NCBI GenBank assembly: GCA_964450495.1
Contig: CAYVFU010000006.1
Coordinates: forward strand, 27,469-91,468
Source of the DNA: CALFUK01 sp964450495
GTDB taxonomy: Bacteria > Bacteroidota > Bacteroidia > Chitinophagales > Saprospiraceae
Length of the DNA: 64,000 nucleotides
Direction of reading: 5' to 3'
Part shown: one piece after another, positions 53,670-63,700 of the stretch
Numbering within the stretch: position 1 is the stretch's first letter
Layout: each line of letters opens with the position of its first letter
Notes under the pieces: model-generated
Databases searched by the model: none
What the model was told of the DNA's origin: nothing
What the model saw: the letters and a program-made list of their open reading frames with translations, nothing else
Position numbers and translations under genes: made by a program

Positions 53670-53830
53670 GAAGCTGACTTAGGATCTAAGAATTCATTTA
53701 ATTAAACCTTAAATCTACGATAACAATCAACTATTCACATAATTTTTGTTGTTTTGAATACTAATTGTTACTTATTAAACGACATACGTCAATATATCAT
53801 TAAGACCTTCATTCAAATAAAAAATAATAG

Positions 53831-55471
53831 ATGAGAGTATTACACTTGTTTGCTATACTGATTACACCATTTTTACTAACTGCTCAATCCCCAACAAAAG
53901 ACTGGTTTCATAAAGAAATACAAGCTGCAGATGCTTATTCCAATCTGGGATCTAGATCTTCAACGCCAGTGATAGTAGCTGTTATAGATTCTGGTGTAGA
54001 TATAGAACACGAAGACCTAGCTAATAATATATGGGTCAATACAGATGAGATTCCAGGTAATGGTATTGATGATGATAAAAACGGATACGTTGATGATATC
54101 AATGGATGGAATTTTATAGGCAATGCTGACGGGACGAATATCAATGGCGAAACACTTGAAGTGACAAGGCTTTACGCAAGCCTAAGAGGCAAATACAAAG
54201 ATGCTAATCCAGAATTGCTGACTGGCAAACAACTTGAGGAATACAATATGTTTTTAAAATATAAAGAGGAAGTTGAGACCAAACGAGAAGATGCGCAAAA
54301 CAATGTCAACAACATTGAAATGCAAAGTAATATGGTCGGTGGTATTTTTGATTCTATGATAGAAAGATTTGGCAATATTGAATTGACTGAAGAGTTTTTA
54401 GATACTGCAGATTTGCAAGTACCTGCTCAGCTTGTAGATGGTGTCAAGGAATTGGTTATCGGATACAAAGCTGAAAATGGTGAGTTTCCTGATTTCAATG
54501 ATGTAAAAGACATTGTGAAAGAAGAAATGTCAGGTGGAATTGATTACTATAAGTCTCAAGCCAATTTTCATTACAATCCTGATTTTAAATCAAGAGAAAT
54601 AATTGGAGACAATTATGCTGATCAAGAAGAGCGATATTATGGAAATAATGATGTAGAAGGCCCAGATGCTTTTCACGGTACGCATGTCGCGGGTATTATC
54701 GGCGCAGTTAGAGATAATGATATAGGTATGAATGGTGTTGCTTCCAATGTTTTATTGATGTCTGTTCGCACTGTGCCTGATGGCGATGAGCATGACAAAG
54801 ATGTTGCTAATGCCATTAGGTATGCAGTAGATAATGGAGCTAGCATTATTAACATGAGCTTCGGTAAAGGATATGCTTGGAATAAAGATGTTGTTGATGA
54901 TGCTGTTCGCTATGCAGAAAAAAATGATGTCCTTTTAGTTCATGCCGCAGGGAACAGTCACCAAGACAATGACACGACAGATAATTTCCCGAATGATAAA
55001 TACAGAAAAGCTAAAGGTTTTTTATTTTGGAAGAAAAAGAAAGTAAAAACTTGGTTAGAAGTTGGCGCTTTATCATATAAAAAAGGCGAAGATTTACCAG
55101 CAACATTTTCAAATTATGGTGCTGACAATGTAGATATTTTTGCTCCAGGAGTGTTCATTTATGCGACTACTCCGGATAATAATTATCAAGCAATTCAAGG
55201 TACAAGTATGGCATCTCCGGTAGTTGCTGGAGTTGCAGCTGTGTTGAGATCATACTTTCCTACGCTTAAAGCAGAACAAGTGAAATCAATCATTATGGAA
55301 TCATCCACACCACATAATCTTAAAGTTAAGAAGCCAGGTACGGACGAAATAGTTGATTTCAGTAGTTTATCTGTCTCGGGCGGTGTTGTTAATATGAAAA
55401 ACGCGGTTGCCAAAGCTGCAATGACAAAAGGTAAAAAGAAAATAAAAAATAGTGCGAAAATTAGAGCTTAG
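53831..55471 (+). CDS. Secreted subtilase (S8 serine protease)
   Basis: The 546-residue protein has a signal peptide (MRVLHLFAILITPFLLTAQ) and a subtilase domain with Asp53 (VIDSGVDIEHEDL), His282 (FHGTHVAGIIGA) and Ser459 (QGTSMASPVVAGVAA). Between Asp and His lies an insert of about 170 residues, largely helical (about 120-260), a common Bacteroidota arrangement. There is no obvious type IX sorting domain, so it is probably periplasmic. Its stop overlaps the stop of the convergent DUF721 gene by four bases. Confidence 0.9.
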   Translation: MRVLHLFAILITPFLLTAQSPTKDWFHKEIQAADAYSNLGSRSSTPVIVAVIDSGVDIEHEDLANNIWVNTDEIPGNGIDDDKNGYVDDINGWNFIGNADGTNINGETLEVTRLYASLRGKYKDANPELLTGKQLEEYNMFLKYKEEVETKREDAQNNVNNIEMQSNMVGGIFDSMIERFGNIELTEEFLDTADLQVPAQLVDGVKELVIGYKAENGEFPDFNDVKDIVKEEMSGGIDYYKSQANFHYNPDFKSREIIGDNYADQEERYYGNNDVEGPDAFHGTHVAGIIGAVRDNDIGMNGVASNVLLMSVRTVPDGDEHDKDVANAIRYAVDNGASIINMSFGKGYAWNKDVVDDAVRYAEKNDVLLVHAAGNSHQDNDTTDNFPNDKYRKAKGFLFWKKKKVKTWLEVGALSYKKGEDLPATFSNYGADNVDIFAPGVFIYATTPDNNYQAIQGTSMASPVVAGVAAVLRSYFPTLKAEQVKSIIMESSTPHNLKVKKPGTDEIVDFSSLSVSGGVVNMKNAVAKAAMTKGKKKIKNSAKIRA

Positions 55472-55764
55472 TATATATTGAGTTCTTTGATCTTTTCGTA
55501 ACCAAACTCCTGTTGTAGTAACTTCAGGAGTTTTTCTTTGTCATATTGCAGTTCATTCCTTAAAGGGATAGATTTTATCCTTAAGGATACTGTTCCGTTC
55601 TTTAATTTGATCGATTGAGTGTATTTATTTATCGTTACTCCCATTTCTTCTGCCCAATACTTTTGCACATCCACTTGATCGTAGCCTTTGGCTATAGGCT
55701 TACGCTGGATGAAGTCACCCAGAATTGATTTAAGTGTTCTGTCACCTTTATTATCCTGCTTCAT
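55468..55764 (-). CDS. DUF721 family protein (DciA-like)
   Basis: The 98-residue protein begins MKQDNKGDRTLKSILGDFIQ and contains VDVQKYWAEEMGVTINKYTQ, LKNGTVSLRIKSIPLRNELQ and a C-terminal KIKELNIY. The DUF721 pattern (W-x-E-x-x-G, then L-x-L-x-V-x-S-x-x-L-x-N-E-L) is clear. DciA members help load the replicative helicase; the Bacteroidota form may do so too, by inference. The gene overlaps recF by 14 bases, an arrangement seen in many bacteria. Confidence 0.85.
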   Translation of the reverse strand: MKQDNKGDRTLKSILGDFIQRKPIAKGYDQVDVQKYWAEEMGVTINKYTQSIKLKNGTVSLRIKSIPLRNELQYDKEKLLKLLQQEFGYEKIKELNIY

Positions 55765-56854
55765 TCACCTCATTATTTTTAACGCTAAACACTTTATGCT
55801 CCATATTAAGTTCATTCAGAATGTCTGGTACTCGAGTCATATGTGTATCAGAAATAAACACTTGTGCACTACATTCTTCGCGGACAAAATAAAGCAAATT
55901 TTTGACCCGATGATTATCTAACTTTGCGAATATATCGTCAAGGAGTAATAAAGGAGTATGTTGCGAGTGCTTATTCAATTCCTTCCACATTGATAATTTT
56001 AAAGCCAGCAAATAAGACTTTAGCTGACCTTCTGATCCAAATTTTTTAAGTTGGCGTTCGTCAAGTAAAAAAATTAAGTCGTCTTTATGGATACCAGTTG
56101 TTGTTCGTTGAAGTACAACATCTTTATGCAGAGAGTCCTTTAATAACTGTTCAAGTTTAGATTGATCTAATTGACTTTTGTATGCACAAGAAGCTTTTTC
56201 TTTTCCGCCAGAAAGCACGCGATAAGATTCTTGAAAGGTTTGTTTAAAAGATTCAATGAAAAGATGACGTTCAGCATGGATCAATGTAGCAGGTTCAATC
56301 AACTGATTATTATAACTATCAATAATCCCACTGTCATAAGAATGCAACTGGATACTTTTGAGGTAAGCATTTCTCTGGATGAGTACTTTATTATAATGAA
56401 CAAGGTGTTGTAGATATTTTTTATTGAGTTGGCTAATGCCAGAATCCAAAAATTTTCTCCGATCCACACTGCCATCAAAAATAAGCTGAATGTCTCGAGG
56501 TCCAATAAATACCAAAGGTATCGTGCCAATATGATCAGACAATTTAGTTAACTTCCTTTCTCCTGCTTGTATAAGCTTTTTCTTTTTGGAATCAAAAGCA
56601 ATAGCCACTTTTAGCTTCTGTTTAGAATCGGCATACAATCCTTCAATCCTGAAAAAGTCTCGACTGTGATTTATGAGCAATGAGTCTTGATGTTGAAAAT
56701 TACTTTTGCAAAAACTTAAATTATAAATAGCATCTAACAAGTTTGTTTTTCCACTGCCATTATCACCAGCAATCACATTCACATCAGTATTAAACTGAAT
56801 ATCAGCTTGATGATAATTCTTGTAATTAGTTAATTTAAGATTCGTGAGTTTCAC
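55751..56854 (-). CDS. recF: DNA replication and repair protein RecF
   Basis: The 367-residue SMC-like ATPase has MKLTNLKLTNYKNYHQADIQ, Walker A GDNGSGKTNLL (30-40), IPLVFIGPRDIQLI, the signature SEGQLKSYLLALKLSM and Walker B LLLLDDIFAKLD. It loads RecA at gaps with RecO and RecR. It overlaps the downstream DUF721 gene by 14 bases and is divergent from pdhA. Confidence 0.96.
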   Translation of the reverse strand: MKLTNLKLTNYKNYHQADIQFNTDVNVIAGDNGSGKTNLLDAIYNLSFCKSNFQHQDSLLINHSRDFFRIEGLYADSKQKLKVAIAFDSKKKKLIQAGERKLTKLSDHIGTIPLVFIGPRDIQLIFDGSVDRRKFLDSGISQLNKKYLQHLVHYNKVLIQRNAYLKSIQLHSYDSGIIDSYNNQLIEPATLIHAERHLFIESFKQTFQESYRVLSGGKEKASCAYKSQLDQSKLEQLLKDSLHKDVVLQRTTTGIHKDDLIFLLDERQLKKFGSEGQLKSYLLALKLSMWKELNKHSQHTPLLLLDDIFAKLDNHRVKNLLYFVREECSAQVFISDTHMTRVPDILNELNMEHKVFSVKNNEVNEAG

Positions 56855-56986
56855 TGGCTAAGCTGCAATTTAATGTAAAGTTAGTTGCATAGAAGTATAA
56901 ATCTATCCCTGAATCAATGGATATTTCATTATTTGAGTTTAATTTCATCTAGAAAGGGACTATCTTGCAAGTTCAATTGAAACAAT

Positions 56987-58009
56987 ATGAGCACTGTAAC
57001 AGAAACTAAAAAGAAGACGAAAAAAGCTGAATACACCAAAGAGATGTACATGAAGTGGTTTAAAATCATGCTTCGTATACGTCGATTTGAGGAGCGTACA
57101 CTCATGGCGTATGGTCAACAGAAAGTAAGAGGATTTTGTCATGTGTATATCGGGCAAGAGGCAATTGCAGGTGGATTAGTATCAGCACTTACAAGTGAAG
57201 ATAAAATTGTAACAGCTTATAGACAACATGGTATTGCACTAGCAAGAGGTATGGATTCTAAGGCTTGTATGGCTGAGTTATTTGGTAAAGAGACAGGTTG
57301 TGTAAAAGGGAAAGGTGGTTCAATGCACTTTTTTTCTAAAGAGCATAATTATTTTGGTGGAAATGGTATTGTTGGAGCACAAATCCCGATAGGAACGGGT
57401 ATCGCTTTTGCAGAAAAATATAGAGGGACTAAAAATCTATGCGTTACAATGTTTGGTGATGGTGCTGCTCGACAAGGTGCTTTGTATGAGTCCTTCAATA
57501 TGGCTGAAACATGGGATTTGCCAGTTTTATATATATGCGAAAACAATGGTTATGCTATGGGCACATCAGTCGAACGCACAAGTAGAGCAACAGAAATTTA
57601 TAAAATGGGGATGCCGTTTGATATGCCTTCTGAGCAAGTAGATGGTATGTCACCGGAGAAAGTACATGATGCATTGACAAGAGCTGCTGACTATATTCGG
57701 AGTGGCCAGGGTCCATACTTCTTAGAAATTAAAACCTATAGATACAAAGGCCATTCAGTTTCAGATCCAGCAAAATACAGAACAAAAGAAGAGTTGGCAC
57801 ATTATAAGAATTTGGATCCTGTCAAGTCGGTAGAGGCTACCATACTAGACAAAAAGCTCGCAACAGAAGCTGAGTTAAAAGAAATTAAGGATCAAGTTAA
57901 AGCTGAAATGGAAGCGGCTGTTCAATTTGCAGAAGAATCCAATTATCCCCCTTCAAGTGAATTGTATACGGATAATTACACACAAGAAGATTATCCTTTT
58001 CTTAAGTAG
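56987..58009 (+). CDS. pdhA: Pyruvate dehydrogenase E1 component, alpha subunit
   Basis: The 340-residue protein has RRFEERTLMAYGQQKVRGFC, the thiamine pyrophosphate motif GDGAARQGALYESFNMAETW followed by VLYICENN, and YRYKGHSVSDPAKYR, the phosphorylation-loop equivalent. It forms the E1 decarboxylase with a beta subunit that is not in the window. The N-terminus before TKEMYMKWF is Lys-rich and disordered. It probably produces acetyl-CoA; a branched-chain or acetoin E1 is a less likely alternative. Confidence 0.92.
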   Translation: MSTVTETKKKTKKAEYTKEMYMKWFKIMLRIRRFEERTLMAYGQQKVRGFCHVYIGQEAIAGGLVSALTSEDKIVTAYRQHGIALARGMDSKACMAELFGKETGCVKGKGGSMHFFSKEHNYFGGNGIVGAQIPIGTGIAFAEKYRGTKNLCVTMFGDGAARQGALYESFNMAETWDLPVLYICENNGYAMGTSVERTSRATEIYKMGMPFDMPSEQVDGMSPEKVHDALTRAADYIRSGQGPYFLEIKTYRYKGHSVSDPAKYRTKEELAHYKNLDPVKSVEATILDKKLATEAELKEIKDQVKAEMEAAVQFAEESNYPPSSELYTDNYTQEDYPFLK

Positions 58010-58059
58010 CCGATCTCTCATCAGACATTGAATTATACATTTTGTAATTGATGTATCAC

Positions 58060-58086
58060 TTGCGTCAATTATTTTAACTATTTTTG
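58060..58086 (+). promoter_or_regulatory. Promoter candidate before the YfgM-like gene
   Basis: TATTTTTG (58079-58086) matches the -7 consensus exactly, and TTG at 58060-58062 lies 16 bases upstream, slightly closer than usual. The start codon is 22 bases downstream. Confidence 0.48.
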
Positions 58087-58107
58087 CGCAAATTTTAGTG
58101 AAACATC

Positions 58108-58785
58108 ATGGGTAGACGTAGACAAACTGAAAAAGACGAAGTACTAATTGATTTGGTGGAAACCAAAGATAGTGCACAAGGTTTTCTTGAAAAGAATCAG
58201 TTTAAAGTTTTAGGAGGAATAGGCCTGTTGGCTCTACTAATAGGAGCACTTGTCGCATACTTTTTGCTGTTTAAATCACCGCGTGAGTCAAAAGCAATGT
58301 CTGCTATGTTCAAAGCAGAACAGCAATTTGAAAGAGATTCATTTGCTTTGGCTTTAGAAAATCCTGGTGGAGGCTTCGACGGTTTCTTAGATATTATTGA
58401 CAACTACAATGGTACGAAGGCGGCAAACTTAGCAAAATACTATGCAGGAATCTCCTACCTCAATCTAGGTCTTTACGACCCAGCAATTGAATATTTAAAT
58501 GGATTCAGTGCCAAAGGAGATTTATTACCTATAACGAAACTAGGTGCCCTCGGAGACGCATATTCAGAAAAAGGAGACTTTGATCAAGCATTGAGTTATT
58601 ACCAAAAAGCTGCGAATACTGCCTCAAATGAATTACTCACGCCATACTATCTTAAAAAATTAGCTTTATTGTCTGATAAACAGGGTAATAAAGAAGACGC
58701 CACCAATTTCTTCAATAGAATCAAAGAAGAGTTTCCAGATTCAGAAGAAGGCAGTCAAATAGATAAGTACTTAGCAAGATATTAA
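58108..58785 (+). CDS. Membrane-anchored TPR protein (YfgM-like)
   Basis: The 225-residue protein has a charged N-terminus, one membrane helix at about 34-54 (FKVLGGIGLLALLIGALVAY) and then tetratricopeptide repeats (about 60-220: NLAKYYAGISYLNLGLYDPA, GDAYSEKGDFDQALSYYQKA). The layout matches YfgM, an inner-membrane protein that assists secretion by binding SecYEG. The stop overlaps the ribH start by one base, so it is co-translated with it. Confidence 0.82.
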   Translation: MGRRRQTEKDEVLIDLVETKDSAQGFLEKNQFKVLGGIGLLALLIGALVAYFLLFKSPRESKAMSAMFKAEQQFERDSFALALENPGGGFDGFLDIIDNYNGTKAANLAKYYAGISYLNLGLYDPAIEYLNGFSAKGDLLPITKLGALGDAYSEKGDFDQALSYYQKAANTASNELLTPYYLKKLALLSDKQGNKEDATNFFNRIKEEFPDSEEGSQIDKYLARY

Positions 58786-59297
58786 TGTCGTCAAAAGATA
58801 AAAATCTTTCCTCTTCAATCTCGAAATTTGATTTATCCGAAAAGTCAATAGGTGTTGTTTGGTCAAAGTGGAATGAAGAGATTACTGGAGCCTTGAAAGA
58901 TGGCTGCCTTAAAACCCTCAAAAAGTACGGTCTCAAGAAAGATTCCTTAACTGTCATAGAAGTACCAGGAGCATTCGAGCTGCCTTATGGAGCTAAATTA
59001 TTACTAGGTCAACAAAAAGTAGATGCAGTCATTTGTATTGGATGTGTTATTAAAGGAGAAACCAAACATGATGAGTACATAAATAAGACAGTGGCGCAAG
59101 CAATCTGCATGTTAGGTCTATCTTCTAGTAAACCAGTTATTTATGGAGTCTTAACACCTAATGATAAACAACAAGCTTTAGATAGAGCGGGTGGAAAATA
59201 TGGTAATAAGGGTGATGAAGCAGCAATTACTGCTATTGAAATGATACATCTGTCTGAACAACTTCCTCAAACTAAGCAATCTATAGGGTTTAATTAA
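58785..59297 (+). CDS. ribH: 6,7-dimethyl-8-ribityllumazine synthase
   Basis: The 170-residue protein has the lumazine synthase motifs VVWSKWNEEITGALKDG, VIEVPGAFELPYGAKLL, CIGCVIKGETKHDEYINKTV with the catalytic His, PVIYGVLTPNDKQQALDRAG and a C-terminal AAITAIEMI. It condenses the pyrimidine and dihydroxybutanone phosphate in riboflavin synthesis and usually forms a large capsid-like shell. No other rib gene is adjacent. A short hairpin (59299-59317) follows, without a strong T-run. Confidence 0.96.
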   Translation: MSSKDKNLSSSISKFDLSEKSIGVVWSKWNEEITGALKDGCLKTLKKYGLKKDSLTVIEVPGAFELPYGAKLLLGQQKVDAVICIGCVIKGETKHDEYINKTVAQAICMLGLSSSKPVIYGVLTPNDKQQALDRAGGKYGNKGDEAAITAIEMIHLSEQLPQTKQSIGFN

Positions 59298-59351
59298 TCG
59301 TGCATTTCTATTGCACGGGGAATTCTTTCTTTGTTGTAAATTATTTTTACA

Positions 59352-59606
59352 ATGGAAGAAAATATAAAATGTCCTTGTTGCAAAAAGTCAGACTTCAACA
59401 TGAAACTCCATTATGGCTTATTAACAGTTGAGTTGATACAGGCTATTCGTGATGGTAAAATAGCAATGGGTAAAGCTATTTTATGGCCAAATAGACCAAC
59501 GCATGTATGTAAAAGGTGCAATGTCCAATTTAGTGATGATAAGAATTATGGAGACTGGAAAGATAATTTTAACGCAATACATAAAACTTTGGCAGACGCT
59601 GCTTAG
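59352..59606 (+). CDS. Small zinc-ribbon-like protein
   Basis: The 84-residue protein starts MEENIKCPCCKKSD, with Cys7, Cys9 and Cys10, and has a second pair CKRC (Cys53, Cys56) near HVCKRCNVQFSDD. These can bind zinc in a ribbon. The middle is hydrophobic and helical. It has no signal peptide. It may bind nucleic acid or a protein partner, but nothing indicates which. It follows ribH by 54 bases and may share its transcript. Confidence 0.65.
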   Translation: MEENIKCPCCKKSDFNMKLHYGLLTVELIQAIRDGKIAMGKAILWPNRPTHVCKRCNVQFSDDKNYGDWKDNFNAIHKTLADAA

Positions 59607-59679
59607 AATTTATCTATTGAATCATTCAAAAAGTTGATTATTTTAACTTTTGTTAGCCATGATTTATATATTCTTTTAT

Positions 59680-59687
59680 TAGTTTTG
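59680..59687 (+). promoter_or_regulatory. -7 promoter element for the tandem surface-protein genes
   Basis: TAGTTTTG is an exact -7 match. A TTTTG lies at 59648-59652, but its spacer is 27 bases, longer than usual. If this is used, the leader is about 190 bases before the ATG at 59884. A second, poorer candidate (TTTG then TATTTTTT) lies at about 59829-59855. Confidence 0.3.
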
Positions 59688-59883
59688 TGCAACCGTGCTA
59701 CTGAAGAGTTTAAGAAATGTATACACCATTTAACTATCCTTTCTACAACTCCACTATACTACGGCATCGTAATGCTTTAATCTGTGAATGTCTCTTCTTA
59801 AGTGTCTCTTAATTGCATTTATCATCATGTTTGATGTACTCATAAAGTATTTTTTTTATTTAATTAACTAAACAAACTGCATA

Positions 59884-60687
59884 ATGGAAAAAGGAATGCA
59901 ACCTAAATCAAGGTGGCTCTTGGTTTTTCTCCTGCCTGTTTTAGCTTTTTTAAGCTTACAAACTGTGTCCGCACAGTCTTCGACCCCTGTATTTGCCACA
60001 TTTAGTGGTGGATTATCAGGAACTGGTTCGTTTAATTGTAACGAACTACCAACATTTAATTATTCAATTACTGGTGATTTTGCACCTGGAGACACAAGCG
60101 TTCCGGGACCAGCCCAGCCAATTGATAATAATGGTGGTGGCTTCGAAACTATTTATGGTCAAGCCGATAGTGCTGAAAATATTGAAGTCGAAGTAGCTGG
60201 CGTTAGCGGTTCAGCTGGAGATCCAATATCAAACACTGTTGTAACAACAATCACGTTTGCAACACCTGTACCTGCCAATTCTTTGGCATTTATAATTGCG
60301 GACGTGGAACAAGATCAAGTAACTGTATGCGCTGCTGATGTTTGTGGAGACGTACCCGTTTCAACTATAGCTAATTGGTACCAAGCTTCATTCGATGCTG
60401 ATAGTGCAGATGCAGGAACAACTCCTCCATCATGGGATCCAGCAACAGGAACTTTAGTAGGTGAATTTTCTCCTGCTCCAGTACAACAAACTAACTATGT
60501 TACCGAGTTGCCAGACAATGAAGCTGGAGCAGCTTGGTTTATGGTAGATATACCTATAACACAATTAATATTTAAATCTCAAGCATTAGGTCTTGCCCCA
60601 GATGATCCATCACAACATTTCATCTTGGCCGCTCAATGTGGACAATGTCCTGACCCGAATTGTGCTGATATAGTTATTAAAGATTAA
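59884..60687 (+). CDS. Secreted protein consisting of the unassigned tandem-duplicated N-terminal domain
   Basis: The 267-residue protein has a signal peptide (MEKGMQPKSRWLLVFLLPVL, then AFLSLQTVSAQ). The mature part is one beta-rich domain: FSGGLSGTGSFNC, FNYSITGDFAPGDT, GGGFETIYGQAD, IEVEVAG, FIIADVEQDQVTVC, FDADSADAGTTPPSWD, GTLVGEFSPAPV and LPDNEAGAAW. It ends in QCGQCPDPNCADIVIKD, without a sorting domain. The same domain opens the next gene with close identity, so the two are a tandem duplication. It slightly resembles choice-of-anchor exoprotein domains, but I cannot assign it. The next start is 18 bases downstream, in the same transcript. Confidence 0.8.
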   Translation: MEKGMQPKSRWLLVFLLPVLAFLSLQTVSAQSSTPVFATFSGGLSGTGSFNCNELPTFNYSITGDFAPGDTSVPGPAQPIDNNGGGFETIYGQADSAENIEVEVAGVSGSAGDPISNTVVTTITFATPVPANSLAFIIADVEQDQVTVCAADVCGDVPVSTIANWYQASFDADSADAGTTPPSWDPATGTLVGEFSPAPVQQTNYVTELPDNEAGAAWFMVDIPITQLIFKSQALGLAPDDPSQHFILAAQCGQCPDPNCADIVIKD

Positions 60688-60705
60688 CACCTAAACTAAC
60701 TAAAA

Positions 60706-63700
60706 ATGAATAAAAATATACAGATAAATAACATATCGTTTAGGTGGATAAATGTACTATTTACCCTCCTAGCGTTATTTGCATTTACTTTCATAAATGC
60801 CCAAACACCTGAATATGCTACATATAGTGGTGGGCTTTCAGGTACTGGTAGTTTCACATGTAGTGAAATGCCGAATTTTACATACAGCATAACTGGTGAT
60901 TTTGCTCCTGGGGATACAGATGTTCCAGGACCTGATCCACAACCAGTTAATAACAATGCTGGTGGTTTTGAAACCATATACGGTGAAGCTGATATGGAAC
61001 AAAATATCGAAGTTGAAGTTGCAGGTTTCTTTGGCGGAGTTGGTATGCCAATCTCCAATACAGTTCTAACAACAATCGATTTTGATGCCCCTACTCCACC
61101 TGGTGGTCTCGGGTTTATTATTGCAGATGTTGAGCAGGACCAAGTTATGGTTTGTGCACTCGATGCAGATGGCAATCCTGTACCAACATCAGTAATTGAT
61201 TCTTGGTTTATTGCAGCTTTCGATGCTGATAATTCAGATATTGGTACTAATCCTCCAACTTGGGATTCTGCAACTGGAACATTAGTTGGTGAATTTTCTC
61301 CAACGCCAGTTAAGCAAGACACTTATATTGATCAATTGCCTGATAATGAAGCAGGAGCTGCCTCATTTGAAGTAAATATTTCAATTACACAGTTGGTTTT
61401 TAAATCTCAAGCTATAGGTGTTGCACCTGATGATCCATCACAGCATTTCTTTTTAGCTACTAGATGTATAGAGCCTACTTGTACAGATTTGGCAAATGAT
61501 CTAGCGCTTTGTGATTATATCATAGCTAACCCGACAAGTGCAATTGCATTAGAAGATTGTGATATGGGAGGCGTTAATAACCTTACAGAATGTCAAACTG
61601 GTGAAGATCCAACGGATCCATCAGATGATTGTGTGGCAATAGTAAATGCAAATTTGGATATCTGCGCACTTCTTGCAGCAGAGCCATGTAGTTTACTAGG
61701 TGAAGAAGATTGTGACGGTGGTGGAATATCTAACGCAGAAGAATGTAATAATAACAATGATCCTAGTGATCCTGCTGATGATGTTGTACCTACACCATGT
61801 CAAGCTCCTGGATGTAATCCAGTACCAAATCTAGAGGTTTGTTCTGATGGAACAACAAGAACCATTGGATGTGAAGCTGGTTTAGAAAACGGAAACGTGA
61901 TTTGGTATAATGGAATGGGACAACAAGTTGCAACTGGTTGTGACTTCGTCATTGACGCGAGTTTGATCCAAAATGGCAATGTTGGCGATATGATGTGTTT
62001 TTACTATGAAGCTATTGACGCAGATGGCTGTCCGATAACATCTTGTTGTCCGATAATTGCTGAAGTAGTTGATTGTGGATTTTATGATTTAGCTTTGATA
62101 AAAGAAGTATCATCTGCTGGGCCTGTTGCGCCAGGTGATGATGTAAACTTTACAATTACTGTTTGTAATCAAGGTACTATTGATGCTACCAATGTTGAGG
62201 TTACAGATCTAGTGCCATCTGATATGACACTCAGTACGGCAGATGCTAATGGTTGGATGGGTCCTTTAGTAGGTCCAGTGACGAATACTATTCCTTCTTT
62301 ACCAGTTAATTCATGTGAAACTGTAGATATACTATTGACAGTAAATCCAGGATTTATGGGTTCTAGTATTGTGAATAATGCAGTTATTTCTGCAGACGAT
62401 GGTGATGATGTAGATAGTGATCCTAATGTGATTGTGATGCTAGACGATTTCGCTGATGATAATGATTTGACAGAGACTGACGGTGGTGATGATGAAGATC
62501 CAGCGGAAATTATGATTGGCCAAATTTATGATTTAGCCTTAATAAAAGAAGATGTTTCGGCTAGTCCTTATGAGCCAGGTGATATTGTAACTTTTGCAAT
62601 TACTGTTTGTAATCAAGGTACACTTAATGCTGCAAATGTCGTGGTGACAGATAATATTCCAGCAGGACTTACCTTATCTACAGGAGATACGAATGGTTGG
62701 GCAGGTCCTTTAGTTGGACCAGTAAGTCTTACAATCGCATCTTTACCTGTTGATGCTTGTGAGGTAAGAAATATCGAAATGAAAATTGATGATAATTTTC
62801 AAGGCACTTCAATCATCAACAACGCACAAATTACTGCGGATGACGGCGATGACGTAGATAGTGATCCAAATATTTTTGATACGCCAGATGATTTAGCAGA
62901 TGACAATGACTTGACAGAAACTGATGGTGGTGATGATGAAGATCCTGAAGAAATTATAGTTACACAAATTTATGATCTTGCTTTAATAAAAGAAGATCCT
63001 TTAAATGCTACTTATGAGCCAGGTGATGATGTGACCTATACAATTACAGTTTGTAATCAAGGTACTCTGGATGCAGCAAACATAGAAGTGACAGATTATA
63101 TCCCTGCTGGTATGACTTTAAGTGCAGCTGATGCGAATGGTTGGAATGGCAATGCTGCTGGTCCTGTAACCAATACGATCCCTACTTTGGCTGTAAATGA
63201 CTGTTCTCAAATTGATATCGTTTTAACAATCGATGCTAATTTTATGGGGACATCAATCGTAAACTTTGCAGAGATTAGTGAAGATAATGGAGATGATATT
63301 GACAGTACTCCAGACGCAATTAATGGTAATGATGCTGGTGGTGCTGAGGGGACTCAATCTGATGATGTATTAATTGGTGATGGTACAGGTGCTCCTGGAG
63401 ATGCTATTGCTATGACTGATGAAGATGATCACGATCCTGAACAAATCTTTTTGGAACAAATTTTTGACCTTGCTTTAATCAAAACATTAGATGGAGCTGA
63501 TGGTTTTGCTCCAGGAGATGATGTAACATTTGAGATTTCAGTAGTGAATCAAGGAACGCTTGATGCGACAAATGTTGAGATTACAGATTACATCCCTACA
63601 GGTTTAATTCTAAATGATGCAGCATGGACTGGAGCAGGAAGCGTAGCTACACTAGTAATACCTTCTGTTGCCGCTGGTGCTACTGAAGTTGTGTCTATTA

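Noticed and set aside
59299..59317. CGTGCA/TGCACG hairpin after ribH as terminator
   Set aside because: The stem is only six pairs and is followed by GGGAATTC, not a T-run; termination here is unproven.
60696..61322. 208-residue minus-strand frame
   Set aside because: It is the antisense shadow of the N-terminal part of the DUF11 protein, whose repeat-like domain and signal peptide are clear on the plus strand.
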